From assembly GCA_028023455.1 (NCBI GenBank), contig JAQFVV010000276.1:884545-948544 (forward strand): a stretch of 64,000 bases of DNA. Reading direction: 5' to 3'. Below, piece after piece: positions 12,742 through 25,015 of the stretch (position 1 is the stretch's first letter; every line of letters starts with the position of its first letter). The notes under the pieces were generated by a model. That model saw only the letters and a program-made list of their open reading frames with translations, was not told the DNA's origin and did no database searches. The stretch is from Epiperipatus broadwayi. Taxonomy: Eukaryota > Onychophora > Udeonychophora > Euonychophora > Peripatidae. The position numbers and the translations under genes were made by a program.

Positions 12742-13587
12742 GTGTTAAATGAAGAGAAGAAAGATTCTATAAAGTTTTTAGATATATTTATTAAAAGAAA
12801 TAATAATGTGTTTGTTTATAATTTGATTTTAAAGCCTATGGAAATTAGGGGTTATATTCCATATAATTTTAAAGTTCATATGGGTCATAAATTAGCTGGT
12901 TTGAAGTCATTTTTGTTTAGAAATTATTATTTGGGCAAATTTATTAGTGATAAAATTGAAAATATTAATGTATATATTACTGATATGTTGAATGTTGGTT
13001 ATGGAAGGAATACTATTTATAATACAATTACAAAATATAATCATAATAAAAGTAATAATAAGAAAATATTAAATAAATTAAAAATTGATAAATGGATTTC
13101 TATTTCTTTTATATCTAATCAACAAGCTAAATTAATTGATAAACTTTATAGTGGTTTGTGTAGAATTTTTTTTTCTCTTCAAATAATATAAATGATATGA
13201 TAAATAACTCTAAGGCCAATATTTCTAAGTTTGAATTAAGTTCTGTTATATATATATATGTTGGAATGTGGTTGTGGAATAAAATATATAGGGGAATCCA
13301 AATGTACATTACAAAAACGATATAATGATCATAAGACATTATATAAACGTGTACAGAAAGAAAATATATCTTCAGTAAATATGAATACTCCATCAATTAT
13401 ATTTGATCATAATAAAACATGTAATTATGGTTTTAAATTTTATAATAGAGATATAAAAATTATTCAAATTGAAAGGTGTATCGAAAAACGTAAAATTAAA
13501 GAGGCAATGATGATATCTAGGAATAGAGGTGGTTTAATGAATAGACAATCAGCTAATATAAAGACAACAGAATTGTGGGAAATTTGA
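12742..13587 (+). pseudogene. Penelope-like element: RT C-terminus and GIY-YIG endonuclease
   Basis: The first part (12742-13191) has IKFLDIFIKRNNN and a following Kp...GYIPYNF...HK..GLKSF block. These match the end of Penelope-type reverse transcriptase ('FLDv.I.R...' then 'KPT...') and the connector. The second part (13258-13587) has CGCGIKYIGESKCTLQKRYNDH, the GIY-YIG nuclease core with the YIG tripeptide and catalytic R, then a conserved C-terminus (RKIKEAMMISRNRGGLMNRQ). The halves are separated by apparent frameshifts in a T9 run near 13170 and in the TA run near 13250. The N-terminal and catalytic RT are missing, so this is a 5'-truncated, dead copy. PLEs integrate by a telomerase-like RT with this nuclease. 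Confidence 0.82.
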
Positions 13588-13689
13588 ATGGGTGGAATGA
13601 TGGGTAATGCAAGTTTTTATTTTTTGTATGTTTGTATTAACAATTGATAAAGATTGTCAGTGAAACAACTGAAAGTACTTCTGGTAAAG

Positions 13690-13750
13690 AATATATTATT
13701 TAATTTTGAATACTGTGTTAAATATATTTGTTTGAATTATTATTATATAA
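13690..13750 (-). repeat. right terminal inverted repeat of PLE 1
   Basis: It is the inverted partner of 12613-12675. Inverted partial end copies are a known quirk of Penelope-type insertions. Confidence 0.9.
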
Positions 13751-13832
13751 TTTAAAAATACAGACATTTAATGGTTGTAGTTATATATATAATGTAAAAG
13801 TACAATATCGTTATAGAAATTATATATAAAAC

Positions 13833-13975
13833 ATAAATAATTAAGGTATAAGCAATATTATAGTTTAAATTCTTTTGAAGTGCTTTTGATTTTATAGTAA
13901 TACTCATCAGCTTTAACTGAATTTCAATTTTTTTTAAACTTAATGTTATATATATTTCCATAAGCTGTGTATAGT
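13833..13975 (-). repeat. left inverted arm of PLE 2 (inverted 3' UTR copy)
   Basis: About 140 bp that read, on the minus strand, like the plus-strand segment 14117-14262 with roughly 85-90% identity by eye. It includes the inverted version of the hammerhead-like core at 13910-13884; there the GAAA box has mutated to CAAAA. Confidence 0.85.
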
Positions 13976-14021
13976 GTGTATTATAGGTTTACATTTAATA
14001 GTAATGAAATAAAAATATTAA

Positions 14022-14148
14022 TGGAAGAAAGGAGTCATAAAAAGAGGAAAATTAAAGAGGCAATTTTGATTGATAAATATAAGGATGGTGTTATTAATAG
14101 GCAAGTTGCAAATACGGTCATACACAGCTTATGGAAATATATGTAACA
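14022..14148 (+). pseudogene. Penelope-like element, last ~40 residues of ORF
   Basis: The frame reads EERSHKKRKIKEAILIDKY then DGVINRQVANTV and LWKYM before a stop. It aligns directly with the C-terminus of the PLE at 13.5 kb (IEKRKIKEAMMISRNRGGLMNRQSAN...LWEI). It is therefore a second, severely 5'-truncated copy of a related PLE, placed just downstream in the same orientation. Its 3' end and 3' UTR are present again in inverted orientation at 13833-13975. Confidence 0.8.
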
Positions 14149-14262
14149 TTAAGTTTTTAAAAAATTTGAAATTCAGTTAAAGCTGATGAGAATTACTATT
14201 TAATCGAAAGTGCTTCAAAAGAATTTAAACTATAATATTGCTTATAAGTTAATTATTTATAT
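14117..14262 (+). repeat. right arm of PLE 2 inverted repeat (3' end and UTR)
   Basis: It covers the last codons of the PLE ORF and the 3' UTR. The matching inverted copy is at 13833-13975. A TA-rich run (TATTATATTAT...) follows. Confidence 0.85.
14183..14215 (+). ncRNA. hammerhead-ribozyme-like core in PLE 2 3' UTR
   Basis: CTGATGA at 14183-14189 is followed by a short possible hairpin (ATTA...TAAT) and then CGAAA (GAAA at 14206-14209). This is the order CUGAUGA - stem II - GAAA of the hammerhead core. Hammerhead motifs have been reported in Penelope-like elements, which fits the context. Stem II is weak and stems I and III are not convincing, so activity is doubtful. Confidence 0.5.
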
Positions 14263-14534
14263 TATATTATATTATATTATATATATATATCAGTACATAA
14301 TTAGAGATATATTGTGTTTCACATTATAGTTTCATCTAAATATTAAGAGAAGTTATAATTAAAAAAACTGATAAATATAAGTTGCCATAATTCTTTTGAT
14401 TTGTAGATTGTTAAAAAGGATGTGTTTCTATAAGCACTCTATAATGGTTAAAGCTTTGTGTCACCAAGATGTAACTTTGGTTACAGTATATTCTGAGTAT
14501 AGGGTAAAATTATTGCATATTTTCAAAACCATTT

Positions 14535-15290
14535 TGTGGAATAAAATAAGAAACTAAGGGTATTAAAATAAAAGATTATTTAAATCATCTAGATTTTTCA
14601 AATGATGTGATTGCTTTCTCAAATAATGCTTAAGATTCGAGAAATATAAGAATTATCAGATCAAACTAAGAAAGAAAGACTAAAGATCTATGCTAAAAAG
14701 ACTGAAATGAAGGATTTTCTGAAGAGAAGTTGACTCTAAATATCTTGGTCGGATTATTAATACAGAAGGAAATCTAAGAGATTAAATTAATCATAGAATT
14801 AAATTTGGATGGAGTGCTTTCATAGAAATAACTTAATAACAAAATGAAATATTAGCATATGTTTGAAAAGAAAGGTTTTCAATAAATGTGTTTTATTAGT
14901 TTTTACTTATAGATATAAGAATTAACAGAAGAATAACCAAGACTTCAGACCATTCAACTAAGTAGGGAGAGAAGTCTGTCAGAACTAACAAAAAGAGATC
15001 AACCCAATATACATGGGTAAATGAACAAACTGATATTACTGTATTGACATTATTGAAAGAATTAATAGGTTATGGACATACGGACATATTTCTAGAAAAG
15101 ATAATAATAGATAGATAGTTGAGGTCTTGAACTGGATCCCAAGAAATTATTTGTAAAAGAGCTAAAAAATAAAGATCACACTTAAGATGGATGTGATGTA
15201 GAAAAGAGAGCCTAGAAATCAAATAAACTGAATAAAACTAAGAGACTTTCATTTTGCAATGAATCGATAATATTTAAACATGATGAATAG
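14535..15290 (+). mobile_element. RTE-type LINE, 3' fragment
   Basis: The sequence parallels the end of the RTE at 4913-5790: AAATAAGAAACTAA...ATAAA near 14541, a decayed FA(N/D)D region near 14600, CTAAAAAGACTGAAATG near 14693, and the final RW/WR motifs to about 15250. No reading frame survives and the (GAT)n tail has decayed. Confidence 0.7.
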
Positions 15291-15371
15291 ATAAAAAAGA
15301 AAACTAGTTAAGGTACCATAGATTACCTAAACTGTACTCATTTTTTTGAGCAATCTAAAAAAAATAATATA

Positions 15372-16085
15372 ATGTGTTATGAGATAGTGTTGAAAGTGGT
15401 GGGTCATGCGAAAGTCTGTGCTCATATACCCTATATATTACATATATAAACACAGGTATATAATAAGCCTGTGTGTTACAGTTACAAATAAATATTGCAA
15501 TATGCAAGTCTTAATTTTAAGTATCTATAATGCAAATCTGAAATTTTAATTATGATACTTTCATTATTTGTTTTATTCTTTTTTTTTTTTTATTTGAAAA
15601 CAGAAATAATTATTTAACAAATGACGTCATAAAAGCATTATTCTGAAAACTTCCGTCTCGCAAGACTTGAAAAAAAATATTTTAAAATTTATTTTATAAA
15701 AATGATGAATTTTTAAAAATTGTAAGCAAAAAAAAAAAAAACACTTACGGTAAGTAAATCCATATATAGATTAACAATTATTATTTTATTTATTTTTTTA
15801 CTTTGTTTTTATAAAATTGTCTAGAAGTTAAAATAAGAAATCAACTTGTCTTAAAGTAGGAAAAAGGTTTCGTTAAAAATATTTTAATGATTCTTTTTCT
15901 TGCGGGAAAAAATATGAATTATTAAAAATTAATATACGAAATACGTATATTAATGATTATTTATCATTTCGACGTGTGTGTGATTAAGTGTGTCAGCAGT
16001 ATGAGATAGCGTGGATAGTTGAGGGTCGAACTCCCTATATATTACATATTGGAGTGCAGGTATGAAAAAAGTCTGTACTGTAGAA
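15372..16085 (+). repeat. possible repeat unit with ~100-bp direct terminal repeats
   Basis: 15372-15480 and 15986-16085 share ATGAGATAG(T/C)GT, GGGTC and CCCTATATATTACATAT in the same order. The sequence between (about 500 bp) is AT-rich and holds a CRE-like TGACGTCA at about 15623. It could be a small retroelement with decayed ends, but no coding content was seen. Confidence 0.35.
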
Positions 16086-17965
<1,880 letters not shown>

Positions 17966-18046
17966 CAAACAAATAATAAATAGAAAAAACTCGTTATTAA
18001 AGAAATAAGTTCCATATTTTACTGTATTATTTTTTTTATTTCATAG

Positions 18047-18350
18047 CTCAAGACGATTATTCGACAGAAATGATATCTTTTTAAATATAAAAGTTTTTCT
18101 TACTCAATTAAAAATGACAGCTGAAAAGAAAACCAAGACAAAAGTTAAATCAAAATCTAGATCATCATCAAAACGTGATTACTACCCCCCTTCTGAAGAG
18201 CAACCAAACACGGTAGAGTCTTATCATCGATTCAATAACGCAGATGTACATTTTCATTTAAGCAGCATTCACACAGTTCTTGTACTCGGAGCGTTTGCAG
18301 CTTTTGTCAGCATTCAAACCGTCATTCTTCTCAACCTTTTTATTTATTAA
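18047..18350 (+). CDS. candidate exon for a 78-aa single-pass membrane protein
   Basis: A strong 3' splice acceptor (TTTTTTTTATTTCATAG ending at 18046) precedes a short leader. An ATG at 18114 with A-rich context then opens 78 codons to TAA at 18348. The first ~20 residues are rich in K and S; a P-, E- and H-containing middle follows; residues about 52-78 form one hydrophobic helix (SSIHTVLVLGAFAAFVSIQT... to the C-terminus). That is the layout of a tail-anchored or small integral membrane protein. Base composition is clearly less AT-biased than the flanks, as expected for selected sequence. No family was recognised, and upstream exons were not identified. It may instead be a chance ORF or part of a repeat. 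Confidence 0.5.
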
Positions 18351-18513
18351 ATCATGGTATTTAATATTAGCTTTACTTTTATTATAATTTATATTATTAG
18401 AAGGGACTTGAATTGAGACTTTCAATCTCCCTACAATTATCCACTCCATCTTATACAAACGATACACATGATCACATATATGTGAAAAAGATAAATGATC
18501 TTCATTATATATA

Positions 18514-18539
18514 TTTCGTGCTGAACCAGCACTCATCCG
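18514..18539 (-). ncRNA. hammerhead-like motif, left arm
   Basis: The minus strand reads CGGATGA, a perfect 6-bp stem GTGCTG/CAGCAC with a 3-nt loop, then GAAA. This is the hammerhead core order with one substitution (U4 to G). Stems I and III could not be assigned with confidence. Confidence 0.5.
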
Positions 18540-18609
18540 TTGGTCCTGATCATCATCTCCCACACATATATAAAATCAATGCTGTGTGGGAAATGGTGAC
18601 CTGGACCAA

Positions 18610-18635
18610 GTGATGAGTGCTGATTCAGCACGAGA
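18610..18635 (+). ncRNA. hammerhead-like motif, right arm
   Basis: The plus strand reads GTGATGA, the same perfect 6-bp stem GTGCTG/CAGCAC, then GAGA. It is the inverted partner of the motif at 18514-18539. A palindrome CCAATATTGG follows at once and could form stem III. Its two core changes lie at positions where the other arm keeps the canonical base. Confidence 0.5.
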
Positions 18636-18745
18636 TACCAATATTGGAAATCAATTATCTTTTTCACACTAAGTGGCCATGTGTATCGGTTGTATAAGAT
18701 GGGGTGAATAGCTATAGGGAACTTAAAAGTCTGGGTTCAAGTGCA

Positions 18746-19622
18746 TACTAATTACATTAAGTTTAGTATGGACAATATACGTGTATTTTAATATTATATT
18801 TTATTTTGCAATTATTAGAGCTAATAGCTTAGAGGTAGTTTTTTTTTGTTAGCTTTTATTGCATTACTAAGCTTAAAAAAGATTGAAACTTAGGTGCAAG
18901 TTCTGCAGTACTATATCATTATCATCATCATCATTATGTTTGTTATTAAATGGAATCCCCATTTGCATGGAGTCTAAGCAAATTTTGCAGTAACATTTTG
19001 TCTAGTTATAAAATTTTCCACAAATTATTGGGAAGCGAATATTTTATTATTTATTCCTTGGATCATAAAAAAATATACTGATAAAATAAAAACAAGTTGC
19101 TTATTGTAAATTTAAAAACATCTCCAACTATCCAACTAGAGCGAGCAGTGAAAAAATGATATTTCTACTAGGTTTTTTAATTGTTTGGAAAATTATTTGA
19201 ATATTTTACATTCATGTTTTAGAATCTTGTCGTTTTAAAAAAAATATTTGCCAAATAAAATTCGATAAGTTGACTGTATTTATGTAAATTTTAAGGCTCA
19301 TTGCAATCTAAAAATAAAATTTACATATTTATTACCCTGAATTCAAACCCAGATTATATTCCTGGTTGGAGGATATAGTAATATGTATATCATAAGGAAT
19401 ATATATAATACAAATATATTTAATGCCAAACTAGAAATGATATATTAGCTAAAAATAATAATTAAATAGTATATTGCTTAAGACTTCATAAGAAGTTTGG
19501 ACATTAAAAATGACAGAGCAGGGCTATGATTTATAGATGCTTAGCCCTAGCATCTACCACTGCACAGTACCATGCAGAACTTGCATAAATGAATTTTTCT
19601 GTGTTTGTCAATATTATATTTT
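18746..19622. other. AT-rich DNA, no gene recognised
   Basis: Nothing supported. A small (ATC)n stretch lies near 18918-18936. Confidence 0.5.
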
Positions 19623-19638
19623 AAAATCTGGACTTCAT

Positions 19639-19742
19639 GTCTTGCATTGGTGGTCGAGAGGTCAGCGCAACTGTCTTGCACTTGCAGGCAGTTGCCCGGG
19701 TTGCAGGTTCGCGTCCCAGCCGGTGCTATGACACTTAAAAAA
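19639..19742 (+). mobile_element. tRNA-derived SINE with A-rich tail and 16-bp target-site duplication
   Basis: The body contains an A-box-like TGGTCGAGAGG, a B box GGTTCGCGTCC (19706-19716) and paired acceptor ends GCATTGG (19644-19650) and CCGGTGC (19720-19726). It resembles a class II (Leu/Ser-like) tRNA, but the T stem is broken, so it is not a functional tRNA. An A-run follows. Identical 16-bp flanks AAAATCTGGACTTCAT at 19623-19638 and 19743-19758 are a target-site duplication, the hallmark of L1-type retroposition. The insert is only about 104 bp, almost all tRNA-like. Confidence 0.88.
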
Positions 19743-19758
19743 AAAATCTGGACTTCAT

Positions 19759-20784
19759 ATTAAAATAATCAAACAAAAGTCTTGCTCTTTGATCATTCCA
19801 TGGTTTGCCCCAATCTTAATCCAGCTGCAAATGTAATGCTTTCATAGTAATGCAGTATATAAAATCATAACTTTTTCAATACTGAATTCAATGCCATATA
19901 GATTTCATAACATAAAATAATTATAGAAGCTGAAATAACTTATTTAATGTGACATCTAGGCTTAATAAATTTTGAATCAGCAACTTGATTGTCTTTACTG
20001 TTAAACTTAATTATGGTAATTCATTTATATATTATTTCCAGTTTAGCTTTGAGCATGTTAGAATTATAATATAGTGAATTAATCATTACTAAATAGTTAA
20101 CATGTAAGATTTTATAATTGGTATTTGATTTCAACTCTTAAAATAAATTAACATAACGTTTAAATAGTACCAATTTTAGACTGCATTTATGATTACTTCA
20201 TCCTTTGAAATCTGGGAAATCAGGAATTTGCTATTTGAAGAGTTTGAGATTTGTATATTTTTTTAGGATATCAGCATTATATTTGCAGTCCGTTGAAGAT
20301 TAATAATATAGGTTATGAAATGATGATACTAGAGAACTTGTACCTCATCATTGTAATATGAGATGTAAACTTGGTATAGTATTAATGAAATGATGGACTC
20401 TAATAGAGCTAATGAAAATTCAACAGATATGTCTGTATTTTTGGATCACGAAAAGAAGCATGGACACATTTTTGATCCAAACTTGTTTGAGAAAAGTAAA
20501 AGACTGGAAGAGAAAAGTGAGAGATATAATACATTGCTAACTACAGGATAGTGTTATTAAACAAAAAAATCTAACTATGTCCATTTAAATGACTATTTGA
20601 ATATGGAAAGTATTTTTAAGATGATAGCACTAAGTTTAACAATTTTAAAGCAGTATTTGAGTATAGGTAATAATGGCCATGATTATGATGCTCTGCACTG
20701 AAAATGCATTAGGCTATATTGAATTTGTATTTCACTGAACATCCATTGTACACTTTGTAAAGCATATATATATATATATATAAT
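19759..20784. other. AT-rich DNA, no gene recognised
   Basis: No supported feature. The plus-strand stretch 20380-20520 contains a short run reading like a decayed RT box (VFLDHEKK), too weak to call. Confidence 0.45.
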
Positions 20785-21018
20785 CTCAGTGCATAATGCT
20801 ATACTGAAATAAATATACAATATTAAGCATTAAATCACCCCACATGGTTAAGAAATCCAGTACCACCCTCTGTGAACTAATATATAAATATATTTGAAAT
20901 ACAAACTCTAATGTATTTATATATTACTTCACAGAGGGCGGTACTGGATTTCTTAACCATGTGGGGTGATTTAATGCTTAATATTGTATATTTATTTGAG
21001 TATAGCGTTATGCACTGG
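20785..21018. repeat. ~234-bp near-perfect palindrome (foldback MITE)
   Basis: The arms run inwards from CTCAGTGCATAATGCTATACTG (left) and its inverted match ending at 21018. They include the long word CATTAAATCACCCCACATGG and its complement. The mismatches are few, so the copy is fairly young. The centre lies near 20900. A (TA)n run lies immediately on the left. Confidence 0.9.
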
Positions 21019-21159
21019 CATTATTTTCTATAGATTTGTGTTAGGTGGTTTAAAGATTAAAATTACTAAAGTTTAGTTTGTCTTTATATAATAATAGTAA
21101 AACATGTTTGTTTGTAGCAAAAAATTAAGATCGTTGCTTGCTAAAATTTCAAGTTCCTT

Positions 21160-21331
21160 GTTTGAGTTGGTTCGTATTTCAATATATAACATCATATAGC
21201 AGACAGGTCAAAGTGGTATCATTTTGATCTGTCTATTTTAAAATACGAACTCTAATGTATTTATATATTAGTTCACAGAGGCGGTACTGGTTCTTAACCA
21301 TGTGGAGTGATTTAATACTTAATATTTATAT
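21160..21331. repeat. second, rearranged copy related to the palindrome at 20785
   Basis: 21240-21331 repeats the right arm of the upstream palindrome (CTCTAATGTATTTATATATTA, GGCGGTACTGG, CTTAACCATGTGG). Before it lies its own hairpin with arms AGACAGGTCAAA and TTTGATCTGTCT (21201-21234) inside a GTTCGTATTT/AAATACGAAC pair. It looks like a shuffled relative. Confidence 0.7.
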
Positions 21332-24300
21332 ATATATATATATGCATTTACTTTGTTACATATATAAATATATATGATGATATAATACATTAATATTTTA
21401 TATTCGATATATTTAGAATTAGGTTTAATTATGGAGTAGTGCTAATAGAAAATTTTATAAGTTGTTGAAAATTCTTCAAATAAACTCAATATTTTTAGAC
21501 AAAGGATCAGAAGTAATGATGCATTCTACTAGTGATAAGTTGAACTATAAAAAGTTCAAGATGAATGCAGGAACACACATGAAAATCAATGTGCTGACTT
21601 CAAAAATAAAAAAATAAAAAACAGGATTATAAATTATACAAATTTCCAATAATAGTAGTGAGGGTGATGATTTGCTGAATTCTGTACTTTATCTCATTAT
21701 TCTTTTTACAAATTATTTTAAAACAAAAATTTGAAAGGGAATTTGCAAATAATACTTTTTTTTAATTTTTTAAAATATATATTTTTTATTATTATTTAAT
21801 AAACATTCTACCTATTGTTTCAATTGTTTTATCTAAATAATGACGTGAACATAAAATCTTCCGTGTGTCTGTTAAATTTTAGGTAAAAATTAATTGCAAA
21901 TTGCAACATGTTTATAAATGCTATATTACTTCATTTTAGCTCCAAATATTACACATACATTTTTGTCTGAGATTAATCCAAAAACTATTAAAACTATATT
22001 ACAAATGTCAACCACATACCAACAAAAAATCAATAGTCGAACTGGAATCTTTGACTTAATAATTCAGCATATAACGATTTGAGTTGACAGTTTAGGGTTA
22101 TTTCTTAAATCATTTAATATTAAAAAAACAAACTTTTTTAAATAGCTATTGCAGAGGAGTTGCGCCTTACAGCTTCTCAGTGAAGTGGGGATGGAATCAC
22201 ACTTCCATTCTTCCTTTTTACCTTCTCTCAAAAAACAGCAACTACCGTTTAACTGACCATCCATGTACTTTCATTTACGCGGTTATTATAAACATTTACA
22301 ATTTTATTTAACTATGTTCAATGCTTAATTTGAGATGAAACATGTTAACAAGTTGGTCAGATTAGAGAAAAAAGGATTCTCTCTTGGATTTATAAAAATA
22401 ATGCCCTACAATTATCATATTTTAATTAAATTTTTATTTATTTATTTTTTCACTAAAATAACACTAGTGAAAAATCACGTTGCATCCATTACAGTGTTCA
22501 TATAGACTGTTTAAATTTTGGAACTTTTTTTCAGTTACAAGCAGACTTATGTTTTATCAGGTACATGGCAAATAAAACATCGGCATGTAGTTATTGCTAG
22601 CTGGAGAAAAAGGATTCTAAATTAAATTTTGTTGATTAGATGGGTGTTGATGCGCCAACATAAAAATATAATTTAATATAACACTTCTACATCTGATATT
22701 TAAGGTACCCTACTTTTATGCGTATTAGATTTGTGGGTTACCAGTGCTTTTCATTTGCAAACCTAGGACTCAGAAATATAATAATGTAATCATTTAACCT
22801 ACAACTCTCGATTTCTATACATCTTTATTACTAGATTGATATTTAGACATAAATGAATACTAATAAATTGCTGTCAAGATAAATTATTTTTTATAGCATA
22901 TATACATGGGTTTGTTTATTCTTAATCACATTTGATACTTGTTGATTTCATGGAAAACGTTGACAAATCGGATTAATAATAATAAAAATATATATATATA
23001 TATAAATCGGATTAATAAACTTTTAGAATTATTTACAAAGTAGGAGTTATTGACTCTACTAACGTAACTAAATGGTAATGAAAAACTTCTTTATTGCATC
23101 TTAATTAATATAGTACACTTTAGTTTTTATTAGTCCTACCAAAGACTGCAACTCATAAATATTGGGATTGGTTATAAATTTTACTAACACTTGTGATTTT
23201 TAACATTTTTCAACCGTTATTTGCTATTATAGTTTGATTTTATTATTATAAAAATTTAATTAATATTACTCAGTTCACCTAGGTTTTACGATTATGGATT
23301 AACATCATTGTAATGAAGTTTAAGATGTATACATTAAACTTAGAACTTGGATTGAGTGTTTAACTCTCTGAGTTAGTGTTTTATTTTTAGTTTGTTAATT
23401 GGAGATGCATTGATAACAAATATGGTAGGCTATATAATAACTCATTCATACTGCAAACCGTAACCATCAAAGAATTCTGTCATATTTGATGATGGGTTTC
23501 TTATCTATAAATTTATGAAGACTGTTTTAGTTGGTATCTAGTGAAAAGAGTTTATTATTATGTCTTTATATGAGCACAATGTAGTGGAGTAAAAAAACTC
23601 CATTTTAAAAAAAAACTCTGTTCTTATACACCCACGTCAAAGACCACAGTTGGACCACAGTTGCACGGAATAATAAAAGAAATGCAATGAAAAAATCTGT
23701 AACAGTATAAAGAAGGAAAATATATTATCTATAGTTATTAATTGTATTGTATTGATGAAATGATTGTCATAAGTGATTTACAATATCATCCACTATTCCT
23801 GTTTATATAAAATTAACAACAGTTTAGTGAATAGTGAAGTCAAATGATTTAATTGAAAGTAATAATTTCAACTTAATACTATGATAGGTATAGTAAAATA
23901 TATACTTAAATCTCAGCTCACTTTATAAACCACAGGATTTATTCCATACCCTGGATTAATATCTCCATAAATCATCCACTATCAACCCAGTAGTGACATT
24001 ATAGACTCTTATTTAGTCAATGTACTATAAAAAGTTAATGTATTAAAAAACCAATATTCTCCCTAAATAAAATTCTTTTAAAACTAAATCTCAGCTCACT
24101 TATTTGAACTTACTATATTTGATACAGTTGCCAACATAGCGATTTTCAGCAATATAACTGAAATGAGAACAGCTAAAACACAATAAATCTATCATGTAAA
24201 TTGGTGGTATTAATTCTTTGCATTCAGTTGATTCTATAAGGAATTGCATCAGTTGTACTTTTTTTTATTTTCAAATGTAATATAATCAAGTTTTCACATC

Positions 24301-24761
24301 TCCTTTCCAATAGGCAGAATAATTTCTTGTGAAGAATTGATAAGCACAAAGGGAGTAGCAATTCTTTTTTCAGAAAAAAAAAAGTAGTAATAATGCTAAC
24401 AATTTTATGTCTTAACTAATTTGTAATTCTTTAGATTCCAAAGAGTCAAACTAACTGTAATGCAGTATTATAATTATTGGAAATATCTCAAAACACAAGA
24501 ACAGAACCAAAACTGGATAATCTGCTACTGAAAAAGATTTAACTTATATCGAAAACATGCTGTTGTACTATAGAAATAAAATAAGCATTTTTTGTTACAT
24601 TTGTTAACAATGTGTGTGTCATGTCATCTAGGACAAAATGTACAAGTAAAAAAATCCCCTATGTTTTTAAATATTAAAAATGTCGAAAAATAATCAAACA
24701 TCATAAATATTATATACAAAGTAAACTTTTCTAATAATTCAAAGTTAATATTGAAAAATAT
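21332..24761. other. AT-rich DNA, no gene recognised
   Basis: About 3.4 kb without a supported gene. The less AT-rich patch at 22140-22270 has a 66-codon minus-strand frame without recognisable motif. A (TA)n run is present near 22988-23003. Confidence 0.5.
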
Positions 24762-25015
24762 GATATGTTGGACTATTTCCATCATCTATAGGTGAATGTA
24801 TAAAAAAATTTAAACTTTTCAAATACAAACAACTTGTTAGTAATAAAATACAAATAGACAACACAGGTTAGTAATGACCTACTAATCTGTGTTGTTGTCT
24901 ATTTGTGGTTATTACTAACATATTGTTTGTATTTGAAAAGTTTAAATAAAATTTAAAATTTTTTATACATTCAACATTTACTGATAGATGATGGAAATAG
25001 TCCAACATATTATCG
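24762..25015. repeat. ~254-bp palindromic MITE
   Basis: The outer arms are GATATGTTGGACTATTTCC and its inverted match ending near 25015. Further inside, CTTTTCAAATACAAACAA and AAATAGACAACACAG are mirrored. The centre is near 24875. The arms are close to identical apart from a few changes and small indels. Confidence 0.9.

Larger units (their letters stand above)
18405..18745. repeat. ~340-bp foldback element (imperfect palindrome)
   Basis: The left arm (18405-18562) and right arm (18584-18745) are inverted copies with roughly 75-80% identity by eye. Matching words include CCATCTTATACAA.CGATACACATG, GTGAAAAAGATAA and the stem-loop GTGCTGnTTCAGCAC. The centre is CCCACACA...TGTGTGGG near 18573. 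No protein is encoded. The element lies only about 55 bp beyond the stop of the small membrane-protein ORF, perhaps within its 3' UTR. Confidence 0.88.

Noticed and set aside
18258-18613. ORFs of 101 (minus) and 66 (plus) codons across the foldback
   Set aside because: They run through the inverted repeat arms and overlap the candidate exon in antisense; no protein-like features.
19644-19726. Functional tRNA gene (class II, Leu/Ser-like)
   Set aside because: The T stem has only about two pairs, the anticodon loop is irregular, and target duplications show a retroposed SINE.
20270-20560. Possible RTE RT fragment (VFLDHEKK-like)
   Set aside because: Only one short box resembles RT; neighbouring boxes are absent, so it is not called.
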